From Clostridia bacterium (GTDB lineage: Bacteria; Bacillota_A; Clostridia; Oscillospirales; CAG-272): a stretch of DNA of 64,000 bases. How positions within the stretch are numbered: position 1 is the first letter of the stretch; the number at the start of each line of letters is the position of its first letter. Under the pieces are notes generated by a model that saw only the letters and a program-made list of their open reading frames with translations, had not been told where the DNA came from and made no database searches. Made by a program: the position numbers and the translations under genes. Positions 51,683 through 60,119 of this stretch are shown here, one piece after another. The DNA is taken from the NCBI GenBank assembly GCA_017542695.1, contig JAFXWT010000165.1, forward strand, positions 26,042 through 90,041, read 5' to 3'.

Positions 51683-52993
51683 TTACCATTCGTTTTTCCC
51701 CTCGGAAAAATCGTGTCCGCCGCATATCTGCGGATAATAACTCCTGAATTTCTGGCGCGGCGGCGCGTCAAATTCCATTTTCAGCACCGTGACGCCGCAT
51801 ATTCCGTCGGGCGACTTTTCGGGCAGTCCGCGCAGGATGATCCTATGCCCATCAACCTCAAAGTCGATCGGCTCCCCACTGTATAGATACGATATCCTCT
51901 TCGGCGCGTCGAAATACCCGCCGATGCGCAGCACCCCGTTTTTCGGCCATACCCAGTTCCATAGAAAAAATGTTTTGAGGTCTTTGTCGGCGGAAACGGC
52001 AGTCAGCGTGTTCGCGCTGTAAATCGGCGCCGTCGGATATTTTTCACCGTATGCCGCTGCGCCGTTGACGGCGAGCCATTCGCCGACCTTTTCGAGATTT
52101 GCCGCCGTGTATTTGTCGATGCTCCCGTCGGGAGCGGGCGAGACGTTGAGAAGCATATTCCCGCCCTTGCAAGTGCAAAGATGAAGATCGCGCAGTATCT
52201 GCTTCGGCGTTTTCATAAATTCCTTCGCCTGCTCCGCATCAACATACCCCCACGCGAGATTTGTCGTCGTAAGGCACGCCTCGAAATATCTGTCGTCGTC
52301 CTTTGAGATGCGCCCTTCGGGCGTACCGAAATCTTCGGGCAGCATACTGCGGTCGTTGATGATGATGTCGGGTTGGAGCTTGCGCAGACGGTAGTTGCGG
52401 TTTATCGAGTCCCACCCCTCCGCGCTCGTTATCGGGCACGAAACGTCATACCAGAGAATATCTATCTTTCCGTAATTCGATAAAAGCTCGACGTTCAGCG
52501 CCTCAATATAATCGGTAAAGCGCCGTCTTGCGTCCACGTCCGTCGCGCATTTCCACGAATCCGGATGATGCCAATCCATAAGCGACGAATAAAACCCGAT
52601 TTTAAGATCATACTTGCGGCACGCCTCGACAAACTCGCGCACGATGTCGCGCCCGCAGAACTTCATCGAATTATACGGATTGACCTTTGAATCCCAAAGC
52701 GAAAATCCTTCGTGATGCCGCGTTGTCAGAACGATGTATTTTGCGCCGAATTTCTTTGCCAGCGCGCACCACTCGTCGCAGCAGTTTTCCTTCGGAGCGA
52801 ATGTTTTCGCAAGCGTTTCGTATTCACGGACGGTGTAGTTTTCGTTCGCCATCGACCACTCGCCCGTTCCGAGTTCTGAATACAGTCCGTAGTGTATAAA
52901 CATTCCGAGCCGCGCTTCGCGGAACCATTTCATTCTTCTGTCGCGCGTTTCGGCGACAAATTTTTCATATTCGTATCTGCTTAAATATCCCAA
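51683..52993 (-). CDS. GH29 alpha-L-fucosidase
   Basis: A 436-residue enzyme with the GH29 barrel signature: RLGMFIHYGLYSELGTGEWS (residues 28-47), TRHHEGFSLWDS (91-102), and the probable nucleophile Asp183 in DILWYDVSCP. The C-terminal beta-sandwich (about 345-436) follows. It hydrolyses alpha-L-fucosides from host or plant glycans; no signal peptide, so the substrate must be imported. GGAGG lies upstream of the ATG. The promoter at 53092-53119 leaves a leader with a 10-bp palindrome. Confidence 0.92.
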   Translation of the reverse strand: MGYLSRYEYEKFVAETRDRRMKWFREARLGMFIHYGLYSELGTGEWSMANENYTVREYETLAKTFAPKENCCDEWCALAKKFGAKYIVLTTRHHEGFSLWDSKVNPYNSMKFCGRDIVREFVEACRKYDLKIGFYSSLMDWHHPDSWKCATDVDARRRFTDYIEALNVELLSNYGKIDILWYDVSCPITSAEGWDSINRNYRLRKLQPDIIINDRSMLPEDFGTPEGRISKDDDRYFEACLTTTNLAWGYVDAEQAKEFMKTPKQILRDLHLCTCKGGNMLLNVSPAPDGSIDKYTAANLEKVGEWLAVNGAAAYGEKYPTAPIYSANTLTAVSADKDLKTFFLWNWVWPKNGVLRIGGYFDAPKRISYLYSGEPIDFEVDGHRIILRGLPEKSPDGICGVTVLKMEFDAPPRQKFRSYYPQICGGHDFSEGKNEW

Positions 52994-53030
52994 AGAAATT
53001 ATACCTCCCTGCGCTGCCGAGCCGGTGATA

Positions 53031-53040
53031 AACGATCGTT
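53031..53040. promoter_or_regulatory. Palindrome AACGATCGTT in the GH29 leader
   Basis: A perfect 10-bp palindrome with a central CG-containing core, about 50 bases downstream of the GH29 start site. LacI-family operators often have this form; no regulator gene is adjacent. Tentative. Confidence 0.35.
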
Positions 53041-53091
53041 CGGTTGTGCTCGCATGAGCGCACCGTCTGATACGTTTGTTATTATAATTTT

Positions 53092-53119
53092 ATTATACGG
53101 TTTTATTTTTGTTTGTCAA
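53092..53119 (-). promoter_or_regulatory. GH29 promoter
   Basis: Minus strand: TTGACA (53114-53119), 16 bases, TATAAT (53092-53097). Confidence 0.8.
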
Positions 53120-53162
53120 GGCGCGCCGCGCGATAAAAAATCGAAAAAAATAATAACTTATA

Positions 53163-53191
53163 TTGAAAAAACGGCGGATTTATGGTAGCAT
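53163..53191 (+). promoter_or_regulatory. Possible promoter of the GH20-BNR-aldolase-BNR operon
   Basis: TTGAAA (53163-53168), 17 bases, TAGCAT (53186-53191); the -10 is imperfect. Confidence 0.55.
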
Positions 53192-53221
53192 AATATCGGA
53201 AAGAAAAAAACGGAGGCGCAA

Positions 53222-54832
53222 ATGAAGAACAAAACTCTTCTCGGGGTGATGATCGACTGTTCGCGCGACGCGGTGCCGAATGTCGCGGGACTCAAGCGCT
53301 TTTTTGAGATCATATCGAAAATGGGCTATAATGTCGCCATGCTTTACACCGAGGACACATACGAGGTCGAAAACGAGCCGTATTTCGGCTACAAACGCGG
53401 CAGATATTCCGCGGATGAGCTGAAAGAACTCGACGCGTACGCCGCGTCTGTCGGGATAGAACTCGTACCATTCGTCCAGACGCTCGCGCATCTCGGTCAC
53501 CTGAAGAGATGGCGCGCGTACAGGCATAAGGTTTTCGACATCGACGATATCCTGCTGGTCGACGATGAAAAAACGTACGCGCTCATCGACAATATGTTCG
53601 CCTCGCTCGAAAAGGAGTTTACCTCGCGCCGCGTCCATCTCGGAATGGACGAAGCGCACCATATCGGACTCGGGAAGTATCTCGACACGCACGGATATAC
53701 CGACAGATACGCGCTGCTCATGAAGCACCTCCGCCGCGTGTGCGACATCGCCAAAGCGCACGGATTTGAAAAAATGATGATGGCGAACGACCTCTTTTTC
53801 AATATGTCCCCCGGCGAATTTTGCTCGGACACGGAGCGCAACTTCCCGAAAGAGATAAAGGACAATATTCCCGAAGGGCTCGAGCTCGTCCATTGGGATT
53901 ACTTCGGAACAAAAGTGGAGCGATACGAAGCGATGCTCCGTTCGACGAAAAAACTGACGGGCGACGTTTGGTTTTCGGGCGGCGCGTTTACGTGGAACAC
54001 GTTTTCTCCGCACAACAGATACAGCATCGCGCGAAATGAGATCGCCGTCCCCGCCTGCAAAAAATGCGGCGTAGACCGCGCATTTTTCACGCTTTGGGGC
54101 GACGACGGCGGCGAATGCGCCTATCAGACGGCGCTCCCCGCGCTGATGCACGCGGCATCTTTGTGGCGCGGGCTCGACGAGAGCGAAATGAAAGCCGAAT
54201 TTTCACGCATCACGGGCGAAGATTTCGATGATTTCTGCGATATGGATCTGCCGAATTACATATACGGGCGCGACATTGCCGTCGAATCGCCGTATTTCCA
54301 GCACAGCCCGTCGAACCACTGCAAAACGCACCTTTATGACGACGTTTTTCACGGCGTGATGAGCGCGAATCTCGGTGAAGTCGACGCAAACACCATCGCG
54401 TCTCACGCAAAACGGCTGCACGCGCTCGCCGCGAAGGGCGGCGAGTTTGCCGTCCACTACGAAACTCTCGCACTGCTGTGCGACGCGATGGAGATAAAAC
54501 TTCCGCTCGCGCGGAAAACGCGCGCCGTATACGAAAAGGGAGAGCGCGCGGCGCTGCTCGCCCTCGCCGACGAATACGGCGAATTCATCGGGCGCGTCGA
54601 AGCGTTTTACGCGTCGTTCCGCCGCCGCTGGTACGAAATAAACAAGCCGTACGGCTTTGAGATACACGCCGCCCGCCTCGGCGGGCTGATCCGCCGCCTC
54701 GACGACTGCCGCCTGCGGCTCGTCGGATACGCGAAAGGCGAGATAGAAGAAATACCCGAACTGAACGAGCCGATACTCCCGTTCGACGACACATACGTCA
54801 CGTCGTGGGAAGAAATGATATCGGCGAATTAA
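53222..54832 (+). CDS. GH20-type exo-beta-N-acetylhexosaminidase
   Basis: A 536-residue protein with a TIM barrel resembling the small GH20 (GcnA-like) enzymes. The catalytic pair is Asp143-Glu144 in HLGMDEAHHIG; upstream ELVPFVQTLAHLGHLKRW (80-97) and downstream GDVWFSGGAFTWN (near 247) are family segments. The C-terminal 200 residues are helical. It would release terminal GlcNAc or GalNAc by substrate-assisted catalysis. No signal peptide. CGGAGG precedes the ATG. It leads a four-gene unit. Confidence 0.85.
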   Translation: MKNKTLLGVMIDCSRDAVPNVAGLKRFFEIISKMGYNVAMLYTEDTYEVENEPYFGYKRGRYSADELKELDAYAASVGIELVPFVQTLAHLGHLKRWRAYRHKVFDIDDILLVDDEKTYALIDNMFASLEKEFTSRRVHLGMDEAHHIGLGKYLDTHGYTDRYALLMKHLRRVCDIAKAHGFEKMMMANDLFFNMSPGEFCSDTERNFPKEIKDNIPEGLELVHWDYFGTKVERYEAMLRSTKKLTGDVWFSGGAFTWNTFSPHNRYSIARNEIAVPACKKCGVDRAFFTLWGDDGGECAYQTALPALMHAASLWRGLDESEMKAEFSRITGEDFDDFCDMDLPNYIYGRDIAVESPYFQHSPSNHCKTHLYDDVFHGVMSANLGEVDANTIASHAKRLHALAAKGGEFAVHYETLALLCDAMEIKLPLARKTRAVYEKGERAALLALADEYGEFIGRVEAFYASFRRRWYEINKPYGFEIHAARLGGLIRRLDDCRLRLVGYAKGEIEEIPELNEPILPFDDTYVTSWEEMISAN

Positions 54833-54843
54833 AAGGAGGAAAA

Positions 54844-55908
54844 ATGCGCTGCGTGAATTTTAAGATCACCCCCGAAGATATCCCAAACGACGGGATCATG
54901 TTCGTCGATAATGAAAAAAAGCACAGGAGCGGCCACCTTTCGCACGCGCTCGTCGAGTATAAAAAGGGATGCGTCATGGCGTTCTGGTCGAACTGCTCTC
55001 CGACGCGCAACAAGTGGTCTCCCGGTCATAACGGCTTCGGCTGGCTCGAATACCGCCGCTCGCAGGACGGCGGCAGAACGTGGGACGAGCCGCGCGTTTT
55101 CCCGTATTCGTGGGACAGCTTCATAAATCAGCCGTTCACGGTCAGCTGTGAAAAAGCCGTCTCGACAAAGGACGATGAGATCGTCGCCCTTTGCATCAGA
55201 AACGAAAATCCGAACGGATGGGAGCCGTACCTCGAGCCCGTCGTCGTGCGCAGTGAGGACGGCGGCGAAACGTGGTCTGAGCCGATACCGTTTTGCGACA
55301 AAAAGGGAAGAATTTACGACGCGCACGTCTGGAACGGCGCGATCTACGTGCTGATGCTCGCAAACGACGACTGGCTCGCCAAGCTCCCCGAACACAGATA
55401 TTACATATATAAAAGCACCGACGGCGGAAGATCATTTTCACTTTGGTCTGAACTTCCCGGCGACACGAACGGCCACGCGTACGGCGCGATGACGCTGCGC
55501 GACGACGGCTCGCTCGTCTGCTACGAATACGACACGCACGACGAGTATAATCTCGTATACCATATCAGCGACGACATGGGCAAAACGTGGCGCGAGAGCG
55601 GCAGGAGCTACGTCAAAAAACGGATCCGCAACCCGCAGATAGCAAAGGTGCGCGGCGGATATATCCTCCACGGCAGAGCGGGATGTATGACAAACGAACT
55701 GCCGATGGATTTCGTCCTCTACACGAGCCGCGACGGTATCACGTGGGACGACGGCGAGTATATCTGCTCCTCGTCGAGCGGCACGGCGTATTACTCCAAC
55801 AATCTCGTGCTTGACGAGGGCGATCGCCAGCGCGTGCTGATACAGTCGTCGATCCCGTACAGCAAGGGCTGTGTCAACGTGTCGCACTGGTTCCTTGACA
55901 TAGAATGA
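54844..55908 (+). CDS. Sialidase-like BNR/Asp-box protein (2 of 4)
   Basis: A 354-residue propeller. Asp-boxes: SQDGGRTW near 71, SEDGGETW near 136, STDGGRSF near 192, SDDMGKTW near 240 and a shortened SRDGITW near 297. HLSHALVEYKKG near the start is the entry blade. No signal peptide. ATG 54844 follows AAGGAGG at ideal spacing; the longer frame from 54805 begins inside the GH20 gene. The aldolase gene follows 9 bases after the stop, so its product may act in the same pathway. Substrate unknown. Confidence 0.8.
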   Translation: MRCVNFKITPEDIPNDGIMFVDNEKKHRSGHLSHALVEYKKGCVMAFWSNCSPTRNKWSPGHNGFGWLEYRRSQDGGRTWDEPRVFPYSWDSFINQPFTVSCEKAVSTKDDEIVALCIRNENPNGWEPYLEPVVVRSEDGGETWSEPIPFCDKKGRIYDAHVWNGAIYVLMLANDDWLAKLPEHRYYIYKSTDGGRSFSLWSELPGDTNGHAYGAMTLRDDGSLVCYEYDTHDEYNLVYHISDDMGKTWRESGRSYVKKRIRNPQIAKVRGGYILHGRAGCMTNELPMDFVLYTSRDGITWDDGEYICSSSSGTAYYSNNLVLDEGDRQRVLIQSSIPYSKGCVNVSHWFLDIE

Positions 55909-55917
55909 GAGGCAAAT

Positions 55918-56685
55918 ATGAAAAACGATAATTTAGACAGAAAACTCAACGGCGGCGAAACAGTCATCGGAACGCTCATCTGCATCGGCGATATGACGGT
56001 GACGGAGTGCGTCGCAAAAGCGGGGTATGACCTGCTTTGGATCGACTGCGAGCACTCGCCCATTTCGGGAGTCGCGCTTGAAAACACGCTCATTGCCGCC
56101 CGCGCGGGAGGCGTTCCCGCATGGGTTCGCGTGCCGTGGAACGATCCCGTTCTCGCAAAACCCGTACTTGATATGGGCGCGGACGGCATAATCTTCCCGT
56201 ATATCAGAAGCGCCGATGACGCGCGCCGCGCCGTCGCTGCCTGCGAATATCCGCCCGCGGGCGTTCGCGGGTACGGTCCGATGCGTGCAAACGACTACGG
56301 CGACGTGCCGCAGATGGAATACGTCACAAAAACTTACCGCGAGTGCAAACGAGTGCTCCAGATCGAGCACATCGACGCGGTGAACGACCTTGAAAACATT
56401 GCCAAAATCGACGGCGTCGATGCGTTCGTCTTTGGTCCGAACGATCTTTCCGGCTCCGTCGGGATGATCGGGCAAGTCAAAGCGCCCCAAATGATCGAAA
56501 TATACAAAAAAGCCGCCGCGGTGCTCAGAAAAAGCGGAAAACCGTTCGGCGTAGCGACGTTTTATGACGAAGCATGGCTCAGAATGTGGAAAGACCTCGG
56601 CGCGACGATACTTTTCGTCGGGTGCGACTACGGCTTCCTGCACGACAGGGCAAAAGCGGTTTGCGACGGACTGAAAAAAATCTGA
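55918..56685 (+). CDS. HpcH/HpaI-family aldolase
   Basis: A 255-residue class II (metal-dependent) aldolase of the HpcH/HpaI, RhmA or GarL type. Signature segments: LLWIDCEHSPIS near residue 37 (catalytic His), MGADGIIFPYIRS near 85, QIEHIDAVNDLENIA near 145 (metal Glu) and FGPNDLSGSVG near 170 (metal Asp). These enzymes split 2-keto-3-deoxy sugar acids into pyruvate and an aldehyde. In this setting a keto-deoxy acid derived from a glycan is plausible. GAGAGG lies upstream of the ATG. Confidence 0.9.
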   Translation: MKNDNLDRKLNGGETVIGTLICIGDMTVTECVAKAGYDLLWIDCEHSPISGVALENTLIAARAGGVPAWVRVPWNDPVLAKPVLDMGADGIIFPYIRSADDARRAVAACEYPPAGVRGYGPMRANDYGDVPQMEYVTKTYRECKRVLQIEHIDAVNDLENIAKIDGVDAFVFGPNDLSGSVGMIGQVKAPQMIEIYKKAAAVLRKSGKPFGVATFYDEAWLRMWKDLGATILFVGCDYGFLHDRAKAVCDGLKKI

Positions 56686-56700
56686 CGGAGGAATAAAATA

Positions 56701-57915
56701 ATGACGATCCACGACAAGAAATATCTTGAACAGCAAATGAAAATAACCCGCCCCGACTATGTGATGTTCGTTCCGAAACAGCTCGAATGGGAGAGCGACA
56801 ACGTCCACCTTTATGTTGTCGAACACGAAAAATACGGCGGAATGCTCGCTTTCTGGACGCAGAGCACGTTTGAGGGCACGGGAAACAACCACATCGTCAT
56901 GGCGAGAAGCCGCGACGGCGGCAAGACGTGGACGGCGCCGAAATTCATCGTCGGCAGCCGCGCCGTGACAAAAGAGGACGCAAAAAACGAAGCGCAGGCG
57001 TCGTGGGGATTCCCCATCGTCACGCGCTCGGGCAGGATATACCTTTTCTACTACCGCGAGCTGCTCGGCACCGTCGACAACCACCGTCAGCTGACGGGCG
57101 TGTTCACCGCGATGTATTCCGACGACTGCGGCGAAAGTTGGAGCGAGGGCGGCGACATCAGACAGCGCAAGACGAGATACGACAGCGACGAATATATCCA
57201 GGACGACATCGTATACGAAGTTCCGATGCGCGGCCCCGACGGCAAATATCTCGCGGGCTTTACAAAATACGTCAGCCGCCGCGTCAATGAAGAAGACCGA
57301 GACGGCTGCCGCGTCTATTTCTATCGCTTTGACAACATCGACGACGACCCCGAGATCGAGGATATCAAAATAACAACCCTTCCCGACGACGAGAGAGGGC
57401 TTCACGTTTATCGTTCGTGGGGCGCGATCGGGCGCATCGAGGAGCCGGCTTGGGTGACTCTCCCCGACGGACGCATCTTCGCGTCGATGAGAACTAATCT
57501 CGGCGCCGTGTATTTTTCGTATTCGAGCGACGGCGGGCACACGTGGGAAGATCCGCGCCCGCTTTATTTCGACGATATGACGCCGTTTGTCCACCCTATC
57601 TCTCCGTGCCCGCTATACGACCTCGGCGACGGAAGGTATATCCAGTTCTATCATGGAGTTTTCGATATAAACAAGCCGTACCTCCCGCGCAATCCCATCA
57701 GATACGCGATAGGATATTTCGATCCCGACAACCGCCAGCCGATCCGCTTCAAAAAGGAAGAGAGCGGACTGTTCTACGAGTTCGGAGATGATGCCGACGG
57801 CTTCGGCACCGTCACGCAGGCGGCGATCTACGGCACGATGACGCACCAAAACGGAAAGAATATCCTCTGGTATCCCGACAGAAAATTCTTCTTGCTCGGC
57901 AGAGAGATAAAATAA
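56701..57915 (+). CDS. Sialidase-like BNR/Asp-box protein (3 of 4)
   Basis: A 404-residue propeller with Asp-boxes SRDGGKTW near residue 73, SDDCGESW near 140 and SSDGGHTW near 278. It is about 45 residues longer than its paralogues, mostly between blades. No signal peptide. CGGAGG precedes the ATG, 15 bases after the aldolase stop. Sequence similarity to the other three BNR proteins seems limited to the repeats, so they are not recent duplicates and may have different substrates. Confidence 0.78.
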   Translation: MTIHDKKYLEQQMKITRPDYVMFVPKQLEWESDNVHLYVVEHEKYGGMLAFWTQSTFEGTGNNHIVMARSRDGGKTWTAPKFIVGSRAVTKEDAKNEAQASWGFPIVTRSGRIYLFYYRELLGTVDNHRQLTGVFTAMYSDDCGESWSEGGDIRQRKTRYDSDEYIQDDIVYEVPMRGPDGKYLAGFTKYVSRRVNEEDRDGCRVYFYRFDNIDDDPEIEDIKITTLPDDERGLHVYRSWGAIGRIEEPAWVTLPDGRIFASMRTNLGAVYFSYSSDGGHTWEDPRPLYFDDMTPFVHPISPCPLYDLGDGRYIQFYHGVFDINKPYLPRNPIRYAIGYFDPDNRQPIRFKKEESGLFYEFGDDADGFGTVTQAAIYGTMTHQNGKNILWYPDRKFFLLGREIK

Positions 57916-57921
57916 AATATC

Positions 57922-57950
57922 AAGCCGCCCGCAGTTGCGGGCGGCCTTTT
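57922..57950. terminator. Bidirectional terminator
   Basis: GCCGCCCGCA (57924-57933), 2-base loop, TGCGGGCGGC (57936-57945), then CTTTTC; ends both convergent operons. Confidence 0.85.
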
Positions 57951-57952
57951 CA

Positions 57953-58996
57953 TCATGCCTTGTATTTCTCCCCTGCTTTTATCCACACTTTTATTCTGTC
58001 GGTCTTGCCGATTTGAAAAGCGTAAGCGCCTATCTGCGTGCGAACTGCGCATGCGCCCGCCGCAAGAGAATTTTCGATAAAGTCGGCGATTTCGCCGTCC
58101 GTCATATTGACGACGTTCCACGCATAGCACAGCCAGTCGAACTCGTTATACGACTTGCCGACCCACGGCGAGAGATCGGTCGCTTTCAGCGCCGGAGACA
58201 CAGACGGCTGAAAGTGATTGATATGCGCCGGAGCGAGATATTCGAGGTGCTTTGGCATCATCCCCTCGCAGTGCAGGAAGAATCGCGTCGGACGGTCGAG
58301 AGTTATCGTGTCGCCGAATTTGTACCAATACGGGAAAACGAACTCGCTCATCATCGTCGGCGGTATCAGCGCCGCGAAATCGTCGCAGATCGAATATGCG
58401 TAATCGTTGATCTTCCCGCCGCTTTTCAGCCGCGCGAAGTTCGCGCATTTGCCCGCGCCGACGGCGATAAGATCAAGCAGCTCTTTGCATTTTTCGGGCT
58501 CCTCGTAAATATCGCAGTAAAAGTCCGAGCCGCGCATCAGCACCGCCGTTGTGACAGGACCTTCGTACCCGAACCCCGTGAACTTCGATACGTTTTCCTC
58601 GGGGAAGCGCCGCCTGAGATATTCGCACATCTCGTAGAGCTTGTCCGCCTCCCTCATGTTCTCGTAATTGAAATTCTCCGCCTTTTTCGCATATTCGAGC
58701 GCTTCGTCGATGTCAGACGCGAACGCGTGCACATTCGGCTCGCCGCCGGCGCTCATGTCGAGCTTTGCTCCGAGTGAGAGCAGATGCATATACGATATCG
58801 GGTGCGGCGAGACAGCTCTCATCGGCAGATCGTCACCGAATTCGGCGTAGAATTTTTCTTTCGCTTTTTCCCAAGCGTCGCCGCACGCGACGGGATCTGT
58901 CAAAAATTCAATCATGTCGGTTTCCCCGAGGTACGGCACAACGTCGGGATATATCTCGACTTTGATATTTACTTCTTTTCCGTTATAGAGATACAT
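57953..58996 (-). CDS. Uroporphyrinogen decarboxylase-family protein (UroD-like)
   Basis: A 347-residue barrel of the URO-D superfamily, closer to the MtaA/CmuA-like methyltransferase side than to haem UroD. Recognisable parts: KFTGFGYEGPVTTAVLMRGS near residue 145, RPTRFFLHCEGMMPKHLEYL near 245, and NVVNMTDGEIADFIENS near 305. The haem-type N-terminal RQAGRY motif is absent, and no corrinoid protein is nearby, so a haem role is unlikely. Many such proteins occur in carbohydrate loci without a known reaction. ATG 58996 follows GGAGAAG. Confidence 0.75.
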   Translation of the reverse strand: MYLYNGKEVNIKVEIYPDVVPYLGETDMIEFLTDPVACGDAWEKAKEKFYAEFGDDLPMRAVSPHPISYMHLLSLGAKLDMSAGGEPNVHAFASDIDEALEYAKKAENFNYENMREADKLYEMCEYLRRRFPEENVSKFTGFGYEGPVTTAVLMRGSDFYCDIYEEPEKCKELLDLIAVGAGKCANFARLKSGGKINDYAYSICDDFAALIPPTMMSEFVFPYWYKFGDTITLDRPTRFFLHCEGMMPKHLEYLAPAHINHFQPSVSPALKATDLSPWVGKSYNEFDWLCYAWNVVNMTDGEIADFIENSLAAGACAVRTQIGAYAFQIGKTDRIKVWIKAGEKYKA

Positions 58997-59009
58997 TTTC
59001 TTCTCCGTG

Positions 59010-60119
59010 TCAATCAATCGTTATTTTCGATACAGTCGTTCTCTGCAGCGGAACGATGTCTCTGCCGCCGCTGCAATACGATACGAGCGCCTCGCGCTCA
59101 TTTAAGAAGAATATCGCGGGATAGCAGTATCCGCGGTGAATGTCGTCCTCAAGCAGTACGAAATCGGAGAAGTTTATCCCGTCGTCGCTCTCAGCGATGG
59201 CGAGCGGCGTGCGCCCCCATGTGTTGCGGTAGCGCGGATGCAGGGTGCTCTCCGGATCGTCGCGGTACGGGTTCCATATCGCGTAATACTTGCCGCTGTA
59301 ATGATTTTTCCGTATCGTCATCGGGGACAGCGGCGATTCGAATCTCGACGGGCGCGGCCTTGACCACGTCACGCCGCCGTCGCGGGAAAAACTCTCATAC
59401 TGATAGTCGGCATCCGTGCGGAAATACCCGTAGAGCATTCCGTCCGGCAGTTCGACGATACCCGGCTCCTGAAGTCCGTTCTTGTTCGGCCTGTCGGGAA
59501 ATTCGAGCACCTGCACGTCCTCGTTCCACGTCACGCCGCCGTCGTCGGAGTAGAGAAAATACGCTTTTCCCGAGTCGATAAAGCGGTATTTTCCGTCGAC
59601 AAACGTCATGTTGTGCACCGCCATCGGCAAGAACATGCGCCCTGATGCCGTTGTTTCGATGCGGCAGTTGTTCGTCGCGTAATAGCCCTTGCGGCTCTTC
59701 GGGTAAATGAGCAGCGGCTCTGCCGAAAAATCGTATCCGTCGGGCGAGTCGATGCGCCATATTTCGTCTCTCACGGGAGCTTTGGTCAGGTCTTTCGTGT
59801 CGTATTTTACAATGCAGTAAAGCGAAACGCCGCCTTTCCCGTTCGGGCGGAGCGTCGCCGACATCGCGTTGTTGCCACTGGCGCGTTCGGGGCGGAAGAT
59901 CGTTTTCTCATTTTCAACGTCGAAATGCTCACCGTCCCGCGAATATATCGCGCGGATCTCGCTGTCTTCGTGGTCGTCCCAGCTCGTGCCGAAATAGTGC
60001 GTGTAAGCGAACATATATTTCCCGTCGGGAAGACGGATAAAATCCCCCTCGCTGTTGCGCGGATTGTTCTCCTTCGGCGGAAGCTCGAATAGTACCTTGC
60101 GCGTGACCTTCATTTTCAT
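59010..60119 (-). CDS. Sialidase-like BNR/Asp-box protein (4 of 4)
   Basis: A 369-residue propeller with Asp-boxes SRDGEHF near residue 60, SDDGGVTW near 187, SRDGGVTW near 247 and SDDGINF near 313; the N-terminal SEGDFIRLPDGKYMFAY is the first blade. Its start overlaps the stop of the ADP-ribosylglycohydrolase gene (TAATG) with GAGGTA upstream, so the two are translationally coupled. The UroD-like gene follows after 13 bases. No signal peptide; substrate unknown. Confidence 0.8.
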   Translation of the reverse strand: MKMKVTRKVLFELPPKENNPRNSEGDFIRLPDGKYMFAYTHYFGTSWDDHEDSEIRAIYSRDGEHFDVENEKTIFRPERASGNNAMSATLRPNGKGGVSLYCIVKYDTKDLTKAPVRDEIWRIDSPDGYDFSAEPLLIYPKSRKGYYATNNCRIETTASGRMFLPMAVHNMTFVDGKYRFIDSGKAYFLYSDDGGVTWNEDVQVLEFPDRPNKNGLQEPGIVELPDGMLYGYFRTDADYQYESFSRDGGVTWSRPRPSRFESPLSPMTIRKNHYSGKYYAIWNPYRDDPESTLHPRYRNTWGRTPLAIAESDDGINFSDFVLLEDDIHRGYCYPAIFFLNEREALVSYCSGGRDIVPLQRTTVSKITID

